From Streptomyces malaysiense (GTDB taxonomy: Bacteria; Actinomycetota; Actinomycetes; Streptomycetales; Streptomycetaceae), in contig NZ_LBDA02000116.1 of assembly GCF_000980885.2 (NCBI RefSeq), positions 1-64,000 of the forward strand: 64,000 nt of DNA, written 5' to 3'. Under the pieces are notes generated by a model. The model did no database searches and was not told the DNA's origin. It saw nothing but the letters and a program-made list of their open reading frames with translations. Shown here piece by piece: positions 35,135 to 45,138 of this stretch (position 1 is its first letter; every line of letters begins with the position of its first letter). The position numbers and the translations under genes are program-made.

Positions 35135-36148
35135 ATGACCGACCCCCGGATCCTCACCGTGCGACCGGAGCCGGACGAGTACGCCTGGACGTTCGGCGGA
35201 GCGGCACCCGTGGCCCGTGTCGCGCCGGGCACGGTACTCGACCTGTTCACGGAGGACTGCTTCGCCGGCCGGGTCCGCTCCGAGAAGGACCTCGTGTCCG
35301 AGGTCTGCGCCTTCCCGTTCCTCAACCCCCAGACCGGCCCCTTCCACGTCGAGGGTGCGGAACCCGGCGACACGGTGGCCGTGCACTTCGTGTCGATCGA
35401 ACCGGCCCGCGACTGGGCGGCGTCCACGACGGTCCCCCTGTTCGGGGCGCTCACCTCCACCCACGCCACCGCCTCGCTCCAGCCACCGCTGCCGGAGCGG
35501 GTCTGGATCTGGGAGCTGGACCGTGCGCGGCGCACCGCCCTCTTCCGGGCGCGGGACAACGAGTTCGAGAGGGAACTGCCCCTGGAGCCGATGCACGGCA
35601 CCGTGGGCGTGGCGCCGGCCAACCTGGAGGTCCGTTCCGCGCTGGTCCCGGACGCGCACGGCGGCAACATGGACACGCCCGAGATGCGCGCCGGGGTCAC
35701 CTGCTACCTCGGGGTCAACGTGGAGGGCGCCCTGCTCAGCCTCGGCGACGGGCACGCCCGTCAGGGCGAGGGCGAGACCTGCGGGGTGGCGGTGGAGTGC
35801 GCGATGAACACCGTGGTGATCGTGGACCTCCTCAAGGGTGTCGCGACTCCGTGGCCCCGGCTGGAGTCGGACACGCACATCGCCTCGACCGGCTCCGCGC
35901 GCCCGTTGGAGGACGCGTTCCGGATATCGCAGGCAGACCTGGTGCGCTGGCTGGTGAGCGACTACGGGTTCAGCGAACTGGACGCTTACCAGTTCGCCAC
36001 CCAGACCGTCGAGTCGCCACTGGCGAACGTGTGCGACACGAACTACACGTGCGTGGCCAAGCTGCGCAAGGAGTGGCTGCCCGCGCGGGAGACCTACCGC
36101 GGTGTGCACGCGCGGCTCCGGGAGGCCGCTCGGGCTCTGCGCGACTGA
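35135..36148 (+). CDS. Acetamidase/formamidase (FmdA/AmdA family)
   Basis: A 337-residue hydrolase of the FmdA_AmdA family, which releases ammonia from short amides such as formamide or acetamide. Family blocks: VEGAEPGDTVAVHFVSIEPA, GTVGVAPA, DAHGGNMDTPEMRAGVTCYL and GDGHARQGEGETCGVAVE, containing the conserved His and acidic residues. Start ATG 35135 with AGAAGGGA upstream. With the APC permease before it, the pair is a plausible nitrogen-scavenging unit. 34977-35134 is GC-rich with no gene. Confidence 0.9.
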   Translation: MTDPRILTVRPEPDEYAWTFGGAAPVARVAPGTVLDLFTEDCFAGRVRSEKDLVSEVCAFPFLNPQTGPFHVEGAEPGDTVAVHFVSIEPARDWAASTTVPLFGALTSTHATASLQPPLPERVWIWELDRARRTALFRARDNEFERELPLEPMHGTVGVAPANLEVRSALVPDAHGGNMDTPEMRAGVTCYLGVNVEGALLSLGDGHARQGEGETCGVAVECAMNTVVIVDLLKGVATPWPRLESDTHIASTGSARPLEDAFRISQADLVRWLVSDYGFSELDAYQFATQTVESPLANVCDTNYTCVAKLRKEWLPARETYRGVHARLREAARALRD

Positions 36149-36327
36149 CGGCAGGCCACGGAGACGGCACGCACAACCGCCTGATCGCTCACCCCCGCAC
36201 ACCCCGGTGCCCCACTGCCGTCCTCTTCGTCCCTCCCCCACCCGAGCCCCCATTCCGAAGAGCGCAAGCACCATCACCCGCGCTCCCGTCACTCCCCGAC
36301 TCCCTTACTCCAGAAAGGCATCCGACG

Positions 36328-36930
36328 ATGGACATGGACCGGGAAAGACCTCGTCCGAGCAGACGATGGCTCCTGAAGGGTGCGGCGCTCGCCGCCGTTC
36401 CCTACGCACTGCTTCCCGAACCCCGAGCCGGTGCGAGCGGTTCCGTCGACTACCCGCCCGCCGAGTGGACGCCCGCCAGCACCTCCAACTACACGGGCTC
36501 CGACCGGCCCGGCAGCTACGCGATCGACCGGGTCGTCATCCATGTGACCCAGGAGACGTACGCCGACACCCTGGAGATCTTCCAGGACCCGGCGAAGCAG
36601 GTGACCGCGCACTACGTGGTGCGGTCGGCGGACGGGCACATCGCCCAGTGCGTGCGCGAGAGCGACATCGCCTGGCACGCGGGCAACTGGAGCTACAACA
36701 CCCGCAGCGTCGGCATCGAGCACGAGGGCTGGGTGGACCGGCCCTCCTACTTCACCGATGCCCTCTACGAGCAGTCGGCGAAGCTCACGGCGTCCATCTG
36801 CGACAGATACGGCATCCCCAAGGACAGGGAGCACATCATCGGCCACTACCAGGTGCCCGGTACCGACCACACCGATCCCGGTCCCGGCTGGGACTGGGTC
36901 CGTTACATCAGACTCGTCAACTTCGCCTAG
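36328..36930 (+). CDS. Tat-exported N-acetylmuramoyl-L-alanine amidase
   Basis: A 200-residue protein with a twin-arginine signal (SRRWLLKGAALAAVPYALLP) followed by one Amidase_2 domain: VVIHVTQE, TAHYVVRS, SVGIEHEGW, IGHYQVPGTDHTDPGPGWDW. Zinc ligands and catalytic residues are in place. It cuts the muramic acid-alanine bond of peptidoglycan. It resembles the catalytic domain of the large amidase at 8952-10958 but lacks the extra domains and uses Tat rather than Sec export. ATG 36328 is preceded by AGAAAGG; ATG 36334 is also possible. 36149-36327 is non-coding. Confidence 0.92.
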   Translation: MDMDRERPRPSRRWLLKGAALAAVPYALLPEPRAGASGSVDYPPAEWTPASTSNYTGSDRPGSYAIDRVVIHVTQETYADTLEIFQDPAKQVTAHYVVRSADGHIAQCVRESDIAWHAGNWSYNTRSVGIEHEGWVDRPSYFTDALYEQSAKLTASICDRYGIPKDREHIIGHYQVPGTDHTDPGPGWDWVRYIRLVNFA

Positions 36931-37032
36931 CACAGATCCCGAACCGGCGTCGCACCGGTTGTCTGTGCGGACACGGCACGTGACGATGGTCCCAGCCGGA
37001 TCATCGCCCCAACACCGTCCGGGGAGGCCGAG

Positions 37033-38340
37033 TTGACCGATCCGTGGGTGGCCCTGGAACCGGGGGCCGATCCCGCCGAGCGGGTCCGGGTGCTGCGCCG
37101 GGCGCACGAGACGTTCACCACGGGGGGCGCGGTGCCGCGTCCGGTGCGGTCGGTGGTGGCCGAGTCGTGGCGGCGCAGCGCGCGGGCCGGTGTCGTGCCG
37201 GACGGCACGGCGTGCGTGGAGTTGTCCGACGGCGACCTCGGCGCCTACCGGGCGGAGCATCCGCTGGCCCGGGTGATGCCGCTGTTCCGGGAGCTGCTGG
37301 GCACGTTCGCCGCCGAGGAAGAGCAGTTGCTCGCGGTGTGCGACGCGCAGGGCAGACTGCTGTGGGTCGAGGGGCATGCGGCGGCGCGACGGCGGGCGGA
37401 CGCGATGAACTTCGTGCCGGGGGCGCGCTGGTCGGAGAGCGCGGTGGGCACCAACGCGCCGGGGACCGCGGTGGCGCTGGACCGGCCGGTGCAGGTGTTC
37501 GCGGCGGAGCACTTCACCCGGCGGGTGCAACCCTGGACGTGCGTGGCCGCCCCGGTGCACGATCCGCGCACCGGGCGGGTGCTGGGCGCCGTGGACGTCA
37601 CCGGCGGGGACGGACTGGCGCACCCGCACAGCCTGGGGTTCGTGCAGGCCGTGGCGCGGGCTGCGGAGGCCCAGCTGGCGCTGCTCGCTCCGGCGCGGTG
37701 TGCCGCGGAGACGCCGATGCTGCGCGTGCTGGGCCGGGACGAGGCCGAACTGGCCGTTCAGGGGCGGCGGCTGCGGCTGAGCCGTCGGCACAGCGAGATC
37801 GTGCTGCTGCTCTCCCGCCATCCCGAGGGGCTGACGGGTGACGCGTTGCTGTGCGCGCTGTACGCGGACGAGTCGGTGACCCCGGTGACGCTGCGGGCGG
37901 AACTCGCGCGGCTGCGGCGCTCGTTGGGGCCGGGGCTGCTGGCCTCGCGGCCGTACCGGCTGACGGCCGCGGTCGACGCGGACGCGACCGTGGTGGAACG
38001 GCGGCTGGCGTCGGGAGCGCTCACCGCCGCGGCCGAGGCCTACGCCGGTCCGTTGCTGCCCGGTTCGCAGGCCCCGGCGATCGCACGGCTGCGGGACCGG
38101 CTCGCGTGGGGGCTGCGCACCGCGCTGGTCGCGCACCGCGACCCCGATCTGCTGGCCGACTGGGCGCACGCGCCGTGGGGCGAGGACGACATCGAGGTGT
38201 GGCGGGCGCTCTCTGCGGTACGGCCGACGGCGGCGGTGCGGGCCCGGCTGGCCGCGCTGGAGGCGGAGTTGGCGGTACCGGTCGCGCGGACGGGAGGGTG
38301 GGCCCGCGGCGCAACGTACTTGCAACGTCCGCCCGCCTAG
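37033..38340 (+). CDS. GAF-domain transcriptional regulator, AcoR-like but without an AAA+ domain
   Basis: A 435-residue regulator starting at TTG 37033 with GGGGAGG upstream. Residues about 80-210 are a GAF sensor (FVPGARWSESAVGTNAPGTA, then QPWTCVAAPVHDPRTGRVLG), as in AcoR-type regulators of alcohol and acetoin use. In place of their sigma-54 AAA+ domain there is a C-terminal winged-helix region (RLRLSRRHSEIVLLLSRHPE, LRAELARLRRSLG). Sigma-54 is absent from actinobacteria, so this is the expected redesign. It sits 56 bp before the aldehyde dehydrogenase gene and is its likely activator. Confidence 0.85.
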   Translation: MTDPWVALEPGADPAERVRVLRRAHETFTTGGAVPRPVRSVVAESWRRSARAGVVPDGTACVELSDGDLGAYRAEHPLARVMPLFRELLGTFAAEEEQLLAVCDAQGRLLWVEGHAAARRRADAMNFVPGARWSESAVGTNAPGTAVALDRPVQVFAAEHFTRRVQPWTCVAAPVHDPRTGRVLGAVDVTGGDGLAHPHSLGFVQAVARAAEAQLALLAPARCAAETPMLRVLGRDEAELAVQGRRLRLSRRHSEIVLLLSRHPEGLTGDALLCALYADESVTPVTLRAELARLRRSLGPGLLASRPYRLTAAVDADATVVERRLASGALTAAAEAYAGPLLPGSQAPAIARLRDRLAWGLRTALVAHRDPDLLADWAHAPWGEDDIEVWRALSAVRPTAAVRARLAALEAELAVPVARTGGWARGATYLQRPPA

Positions 38341-38396
38341 CCTCGCGCCGAGAGCTGCCCAAGGGCGGGCAGCGCTGCACCGGGAGGCACACCAGG

Positions 38397-39920
<1,524 letters not shown>

Positions 39921-39929
39921 GCGCAGAAA

Positions 39930-39969
39930 AAGGGCGCCTGACCAGGGCAGATGCCCGGCAGGCGCCCTT
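39930..39969 (+). terminator. Hairpin terminator after exaC
   Basis: An 11-bp perfect stem (AAGGGCGCCTG at 39930-39940 with 39959-39969) beginning 10 bp after the stop codon, with a GGGC/GCCC inner helix. No clear U-run follows. Confidence 0.75.
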
Positions 39970-40098
39970 CTCGCCGCACATCTGCGCAGCGAGTCGACAC
40001 ACGCCCCTACTCCCGATGTCTCCGACCCGCATCCCGGCTCTGACCAGCAGTTCCGGGGCATTTCCGGGCCAAGGTCCCGCTCACCTCGATCTTGTATG

Positions 40099-40126
40099 AG
40101 GGTCCGTCAGCTTGCTGCCGGACCCT
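40099..40126. terminator. Hairpin near the left edge of the IS1380 remnant
   Basis: An 8-bp stem AGGGTCCG / CGGACCCT around 12 bases that can pair further (CAG/CTG), followed by TTTCG. It may be a terminator for the minus-strand transposase or part of the element end. Confidence 0.4.
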
Positions 40127-40253
40127 TTCGGCTCGTTCGGGGCGGAGATTTCTTCCTGTGGGTAGGTTGGCGGCCCGGCTGTGGCGTCGGGTGTGCGCGG
40201 GGTTCCATGGCTCCGGTCGGGTGGTGCTGCTCGTAGGGACAGGGAATTGCCGG

Positions 40254-41630
40254 TCAGCCGGGGCTCGGCAGTTCTGCGAGCCGTTGCAGGGCGTCGTTGA
40301 TCACTCGGGTCCAGGGCCAGTGTCCGGCAAGGCGGAGGATGCGGCGGCGTCCGGTGGTGACGAGCTGAGCGGCCGCGGAGAACTGCCGCAGGCGCAGACG
40401 GCGGGGTTCCCACCGTCGGGCGGTGCCGGTAAGCGTGAGCATCGGCAGCCGGGCCGGCAGGTCGAGGGCGATCTGTATGTTCTCCGATCAGATCTGGTTC
40501 TGCGCCGCGTCGTGGAGGGGCAGGTTGCGCAGGCCGGTAGCCCGCGCGGCGCGGACGCGGTCCTCGGCGCGGGCCCGCTGGCGGTGCCGCAGCTCCAGTT
40601 CGGCGATCGAGGTGTGCCTGGTGTTGGTGGCGAAACAGGTCAGGCGCATCCCGTCGGCGTCGGTGAAGCGCAACTGGCCACCGGGGTGCGGCCGTTCCTT
40701 CCGCACGATCAGCCGCATTCCCTTCGGCCAGCCCCTGGGGCAGTCGCCGTCGAGCTCGGCCACCCAGGCGCCGGCGCGGACCTCTCCGTCCGGCTCGACG
40801 GCCGGCGTCCAGGCCGATGCCGGGACCTTCAGAACGGCCTGGTGGACGGCGTCAGTGATGGTCATACCGACCGAGTAGGACAGCCACCGGCCGCCGGGCG
40901 GTAAGCCGGTCGACGAACTCGTGGGGCCCCCGCCCGAGTCGGTGCGGACCAGCGTCCGCCGTCCGCGCCGGTACTTCCTCGGCAGCTGCTTCAGGGCGAG
41001 CCGGGCGGCTTCGACGCGGTCCGCAGCGGTGTTGCTGCCCGCGTTCCCGGGCCGCAGCAGAGCGGCGACCGGCTCCCCGGACCCGCCCCGGCCGTGGTCG
41101 ACGAACCCCATCAGCGGATGGTGCCCGAAGGCCTTCTTCCAGGTCGCGGCCTCATCCTGCTTCTCGGAATGCGCGATGACCAGCACCCCGTCCAGGTCCA
41201 CGACCACCTGCCCGTCGGTGTCAGGCGCCGCGCTACCGGCCAACGTCCCTACGTCTGAGCGGACTTGAGCGCGGGCCTGCCGCAGTGCGGTCAGCGCACG
41301 CCTTCCGCCCGCTGCCAGCGCGTCGATCAGCCGGGACACCGTCGGATCGGAGGCCACCGGCCCGAACACCGCCGGCTCGGCCCGCAGCATGCCCACGTCC
41401 GCCAGGCAGTCTCCGCCGAGTGTGACCGCGAGCACCACATCCAGCAGGACCTTGTCCGGATCGTGCACCGCTCGCGGCTTGCGCCACGGCGCCAACGCCG
41501 CCGATACCGCCTGATCCAGGCCGCTCTTGTGGAAAGTCCCCACGAACAGCACTCCACCTGCCTGGGAGACCACCCCGCGACCACCGCCCTCGACGTGGAC
41601 ACGCGGGTAGGACCCGATACGCTTCTTCAC
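40254..41630 (-). pseudogene. IS1380-family transposase with an in-frame TGA
   Basis: Reading from GTG 41630 (VKKRIGSYPRVHVEGGG) to TGA 40254 gives 458 codons, the normal IS1380 length, with one internal stop at codon 381 (40490-40488). The DDE acids lie in VVVDLDGVLVIAHSEKQDEA, LVRTDSGGG and the C-terminal part. After the stop the frame continues unbroken with family sequence LTGTARRWEPRRLRLRQFSA and HWPWTRVI. The family usually has Trp at this point (NQIW), so a single TGG to TGA change explains it. Loss of about 77 residues should inactivate it. Element ends are not resolved. Confidence 0.85.
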
Positions 41631-42247
41631 CTGGAGAGTGCTTCTTTCATGCGACGACCTGGACCCTGGACAAGCGGCCGGTGCCCCCCCCCCGACGGTG
41701 GACGCGTGGGACCATGCCCGCGCGGGCGAGGAGCACCGCGGACGTCCGCGCCTGCTGTGTACCGAACCCCGCCCAACATGACGAGACGTCAGCAACGGGC
41801 GTCAGCCGACCAGGCCGAAGTCCTGACCGAAGAGGGCGTGGCAGTAAGCGACTTCCGGTTCGCGCTTCACCAGAGGTTGCCGGTGGGGGTCTCCGTTGTT
41901 GCGTTGTCGGACCATCCGGCCTGTTTCCGCTGCGCTCTTCGATATGTACGACGAATGAAACGCCTTACCCCGCCCCCCGAAGGCGCTATGGGTGATATCT
42001 ACCTAAACTCTCTTTTGGTGCCTCCGCGCCACCCAACGCACCGAAGTGCAACCGCCATTTGATCCCCAACACCACGACGAGAGACACTACCTGGCGGATG
42101 CGTGTTCCCGACCGAGCGGGACTCGCTTCGACATCCTCCCGCACCGCTCCCCGGAGGCCATTTACCCAACGATTACTGGGCAGTTGACCTCAGGGTTTCG
42201 TGGTAGCGTACTTGTTCGGAGGAACAGAGCAACCTGAAAGGGAAATC
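41631..42247. other. Gene-free stretch upstream of the 42248 gene; C10 run
   Basis: No convincing gene in 617 bp. There is a run of ten C at 41684-41693. From about 41950 the sequence is less GC-rich than the window average (TTTGATC, ATTTACCC, GATTACTGG). TTGACC at 42184 could be the -35 of a promoter for the following gene, but the -10 is unclear. Confidence 0.4.
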
Positions 42248-42856
42248 GTGAACACGGAGAAGATCACCGCTCGCCGCCTCTCATTGGAAGAGGTGACGAA
42301 GCTTGACATGAAGGACCGGATCTTCGTTTCCGCCGACACGGCAGAACTCAAGATTCCCGGCTGCTATGTCCCTGCTTTTCTGACCAAGTCCGGTGAGGAT
42401 TTCGAAGGCGGCTCGATCACGGCGAGAACCGTATTCCAGGAAGAGGTCTCCTGCCTTCCCGACGACGAGAATCAAGCCGGAATCTACTTGGCCGACGAGA
42501 ACGGCGCGGTGACCATCGAGGTCCTCCAGTCCGCCGGCGTCGTGCTGGACCTGGCACTTTTCGTCCCAAATGGGGACAAGGGGGCCCTTACGGCCCTTTA
42601 CGCTGCGGCCCGGCAGGCGTTCGGCGCCGACATCGTGCAGATCTGGCGCCAGGGACTCAAGGAGGTTCCCGACGTGAAGGTCGACATCTTCGAGGAGCAG
42701 ATTCCCCGGGGGCGCAAGGCGAGCGACAGCCCCAAGCGTGACCGTCGCGCGATCGACACCTACCCCACCCGTGCGGACTTCATCGAGTTCACCGCGGGGT
42801 GGAAGCCGGTCGTTGAGATTCACAGGCCGATTGTTGACGACACCCCGACCATCTGA
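42248..42856 (+). CDS. Unrecognised protein in the accessory region
   Basis: A 202-residue soluble protein I cannot assign. GTG 42248 has AAAGGGA upstream, and third-position G/C is lower than in neighbouring genes (for example CTT, ATT, GCA, AAT). Notable segments are ITARRLSLEEVTKLDMKDRI, an acidic centre QEEVSCLPDDENQAGIYLAD, IVQIWRQGLKEVP, and a Lys/Arg patch RGRKASDSPKRDRR before the C-terminal IEFTAGWKPVVEI. No signal peptide or membrane helix. It lies between an IS1380 remnant and CRISPR-like repeats inside the 34-bp direct repeats, so it is probably acquired DNA. Confidence 0.65.
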   Translation: MNTEKITARRLSLEEVTKLDMKDRIFVSADTAELKIPGCYVPAFLTKSGEDFEGGSITARTVFQEEVSCLPDDENQAGIYLADENGAVTIEVLQSAGVVLDLALFVPNGDKGALTALYAAARQAFGADIVQIWRQGLKEVPDVKVDIFEEQIPRGRKASDSPKRDRRAIDTYPTRADFIEFTAGWKPVVEIHRPIVDDTPTI

Positions 42857-43224
42857 GGCGGCGTCACCTCCCGTTCTCAGCCTGGGAGAACGCCGAGAGC
42901 GCATGCGCCGCACCCGGTCGGCCCCTGAGCGGCCCAGGGAGCCGTCGGAAAATAACTCGCGGACGCCGAAGCGCCGTTCCACTCGATGACCTCGCGAGAC
43001 AGCCCGCCCGACCGAGATCGAATCCTGAAGTGATTCTGCGACAGTCCTCAGGGCTTCGGCGTAAGGGCGGCGACCGCAGAGGTTGCACCAGGTCGCCGTG
43101 GCGCGGGGTGCGCTGTCGGTCCACCACCGCGCGGTCAGGTCGAGGACGACGACCAGCGCGTGCCGTACTCCTCGCAGCCGGATCGTCTGTTATCAGTCCG
43201 AACGCCCAGCCCAACCGCTCATCC

Positions 43225-43405
43225 CAGGCGCGGGGAGCAACGGCGCGGGCGGTGCGAGTGGCACGGCCTCCCGGGACCCTCCCCGCGCGCGGGGAGGGTC
43301 CGCGGACCACCCGGCGCTCCGGCTTCGGAAGGACTGCTCTCTGCATGCGCGGGGGTGGTCTGGTGAGTGTCCCCGCGGGCGCGGGGGCGTCATGGCATGA
43401 GTTCC
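43225..43405. repeat. Degenerate CRISPR-like GC-rich repeats
   Basis: Four related GC-rich segments: around GGCGCGGGGAGCAAC (43228), a palindrome at 43274-43301, GCGCGGGGGTGGTC (43347) and TCCCCGCGGGCGCGGGGGCG (43370). The cores at 43232, 43291 and 43351 are 59-60 bp apart, near the 61-bp period of type I-E arrays in streptomycetes, whose repeats have TCCCCGC...GCGGGG arms. The copies are too divergent for a live array and no cas gene is adjacent. The rest of 42857-43429 is empty. Confidence 0.35.
43274..43301. repeat. Perfect 28-bp GC-rich palindrome
   Basis: GGACCCTCCCCGCG followed directly by its exact reverse complement, with no spacer. It can form a cruciform or RNA hairpin. It may be a remodelled CRISPR repeat, a terminator or a protein site. 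Confidence 0.7.
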
Positions 43406-43429
43406 CGGGGCTTCGCGCTGCTCCGATCC

Positions 43430-44200
43430 TCAGCGCGGCCAGGCGGCCTGGGTGTTCGGCGGCAGCGAGATCTCGTCCAGTCGCGACCACTGTTCCTGGC
43501 CGCTCTGATCCAACAGGCGGAACCGCACGTCCTGCGCCTCGTCCGACTCGTACGGGGCGTCTCCGACTGCCTGCAGCAGAGCGTGCAGCCTCGGGTGGGG
43601 GGCCCGCATCGCCCGGTCCCGTACGCTCTCGGCGCGCAGGGCAGCCAGAGTGAGGGAGGCGGTGTTCACCCGGTACGCCGGTGACCGTCAGCGTGGGCGA
43701 TCGCTTCCGGGTGTTCCACGATGAAGGCCAGGGCCTCGGGGCCGGCGACGGTGTACGTCAGCACCAGGTCTCCGCGCTGCAGCATCACCTGCTCACCCGG
43801 CTCTGCCAGCGAGCCGTCCTCGCGCGTCGACATGGCCAACTTGCCGACCATCGGGCCCACTGCCGATCGTCCGGACCTCGTCGAACTGCTCGATCGTCGG
43901 GTCCACGAACCGCTCGGAGTCGGCGAGCACCAGGGCGCAGTGCCCGTTCCACGAGGTTCCCGTCCAGGTCGGTGTGAGCGAGCCGTAGAGGGTGCGGCGT
44001 CCGGTGCTTCTTGCCCCGCTGCTGCTTCGACGTGGGCAGAGCCCAGGGAACTCGACCGGCCTTCCGGCAGACCGCGTTGACCGGTCCGACACGGCGACGC
44101 CGCAGGCGGTGCAGCCTATGGCGTCGCTGGGGGGAGAGCAGGCTGGTGACCTCGGCGTGCGCGGCCGCGCCGGGGTTGAAGTACTTCCGGGCGGCGCTGG
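43430..44200 (-). pseudogene. Multiply frameshifted gene remnant, unknown function
   Basis: Minus-strand segments with coding character follow each other in alternating frames: RKYFNPGAAAHAEVTSLLSP and DLDGNLVERAL (about 44180-43940), ALVLADSERFVDPTIEQF (about 43935-43865), GPMVGKLAMSTREDGSLAEP to EHPEAIAHADGHR (43860-43666), then LTLAALRAESVRDRAM to SRLDEISLPPNTQAAWPR ending at 43430. The last two join through a GTGA overlap and could be read as coupled small genes. The pattern fits one decayed gene. I recognise no family. Confidence 0.5.
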
Positions 44201-44298
44201 AGGACCATCCCCGCACGGGCGGGCGGGAACGGTCCCTTGATGGACACCGCGACGGTCCGACCGTCGAGCTCCCCGTCCGCGCGGGGACGGTCCCTGCC
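44201..44298. repeat. Second pair of CRISPR-like repeats
   Basis: Two GC-rich imperfect palindromes (44201-44238 and 44266-44298) share CTCCCCG/ATCCCCG and ACGGTCCCT blocks at 62-bp and 58-bp offsets, separated by about 30 unrelated bases. This spacing and composition again match one type I-E repeat-spacer-repeat unit in decay. From 44299 to 44421 I see nothing else. Confidence 0.35.
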
Positions 44299-44421
44299 TC
44301 TCCGGTGCCCACAGGAGACACTCCCCTTGAACCAAGATCCGGACCATACGCGGGCCAATCGTCTGCCGTCTCGCCCTATTCGATCCATTCCAGCTGGTCA
44401 ACGACTTGTATGCCGTGTACC

Positions 44422-44455
44422 ACCAGCAGACCGAGAACCTCCTCGTGTCGTACTC
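44422..44455 (+). repeat. 34-bp direct repeat, copy 2
   Basis: Matches 39862-39895 of exaC at 33 of 34 positions (one A to G). The flanking sequence on both sides is unrelated, and the exaC ending KKLGFF is absent. It marks the right boundary of the accessory region. Confidence 0.7.
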
Positions 44456-44502
44456 CGGACGTCGGCGACGCCGCGCGAGGGTGGTGCGGCCGTGTGGCGG
44501 GG

Positions 44503-45138
44503 CTAGCCTCCGTTGCCGGGGAGGAGGGCGATCCGTGCGGTGAGGCGCTTGCCCGTCGGCTCCGGGACCGCCTCGAACGAGGTGACCACGGCCAGTACGA
44601 TCTCCAGGCCGTGCTGGCCGACCCGGGCCGGGTTCGCCGCCCGCGCGGTCGGTGGCGTCGGATCGGAGTCCTGGACGACTATCTCCACCAGGCCGCCGGC
44701 GATCCGCAGGCCGAACCGGACGGGGCCCGGGGCGTACTTGGTGGCGTTGGTGACCAGTTCGCTCACGACCAGCCGGGTCAGGTCCCGCGCCCTGTCGGTC
44801 ACCGGAATGCCCCGCTCGTTTCGCGCCTCGTCCAGGAAGTCCAGCGCGAGACGACGAGCTCGGGCTATGCAGGCCCCCGTTCCGTCGAGCACCGCGCCGG
44901 TCCGCATCACCTCGTCGTCCGGTGCCGTACCGTTCCCGGCCGGGGTGATCACAGCCGTGGCGGCCGCCCTCAGGTCCTCGCGGGCGGCCGGAGCCCGACC
45001 CCCTGTGGCCGCGTCTCGGAGAGGCACCAGGCAGTCCGGCCCGGCGGCCGTTCGTCCGGGACCGGCCGCCGGGCCGGAAAGGGCGTCTGCCGGGCGGGGC
45101 GCCGGCACGGAGGGTCTGTCGGGCATGGTCCGGTTCAT
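44503..45138 (-). CDS. RsbW-like HATPase (anti-sigma factor type kinase)
   Basis: A 211-residue protein; the first 75 residues are Ala/Pro-rich and the rest is a HATPase_c_2 domain. The N box is VSELVTNATKYA, the G1 region VQDSDP, and the G2-like segment GQHGLEIV. Such streptomycete kinases act in partner-switch networks, phosphorylating anti-anti-sigma factors or binding sigma factors. Its ATG overlaps the stop of the SpoIIE phosphatase gene (ATGA), so it is translationally coupled to its likely antagonist. ATG 45126 is an alternative start. Confidence 0.88.
   Translation of the reverse strand: MNRTMPDRPSVPAPRPADALSGPAAGPGRTAAGPDCLVPLRDAATGGRAPAAREDLRAAATAVITPAGNGTAPDDEVMRTGAVLDGTGACIARARRLALDFLDEARNERGIPVTDRARDLTRLVVSELVTNATKYAPGPVRFGLRIAGGLVEIVVQDSDPTPPTARAANPARVGQHGLEIVLAVVTSFEAVPEPTGKRLTARIALLPGNGG

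Noticed and set aside
36289..38325. Minus-strand frame of 678 codons opposite the amidase and GAF regulator
   Set aside because: Antisense shadow; low-complexity Arg/Pro/Gln/His composition.
43225..44298. A working CRISPR array
   Set aside because: Repeats are too few and too divergent, and no cas1, cas2, cas3 or Cascade gene is in the window. Reported only as possible relics.
44400..44460. A second aldehyde dehydrogenase gene ending here
   Set aside because: Only about 11 residues (QQTENLLVSYS) match; upstream translation VNDLYAVYH shows no dehydrogenase motif.
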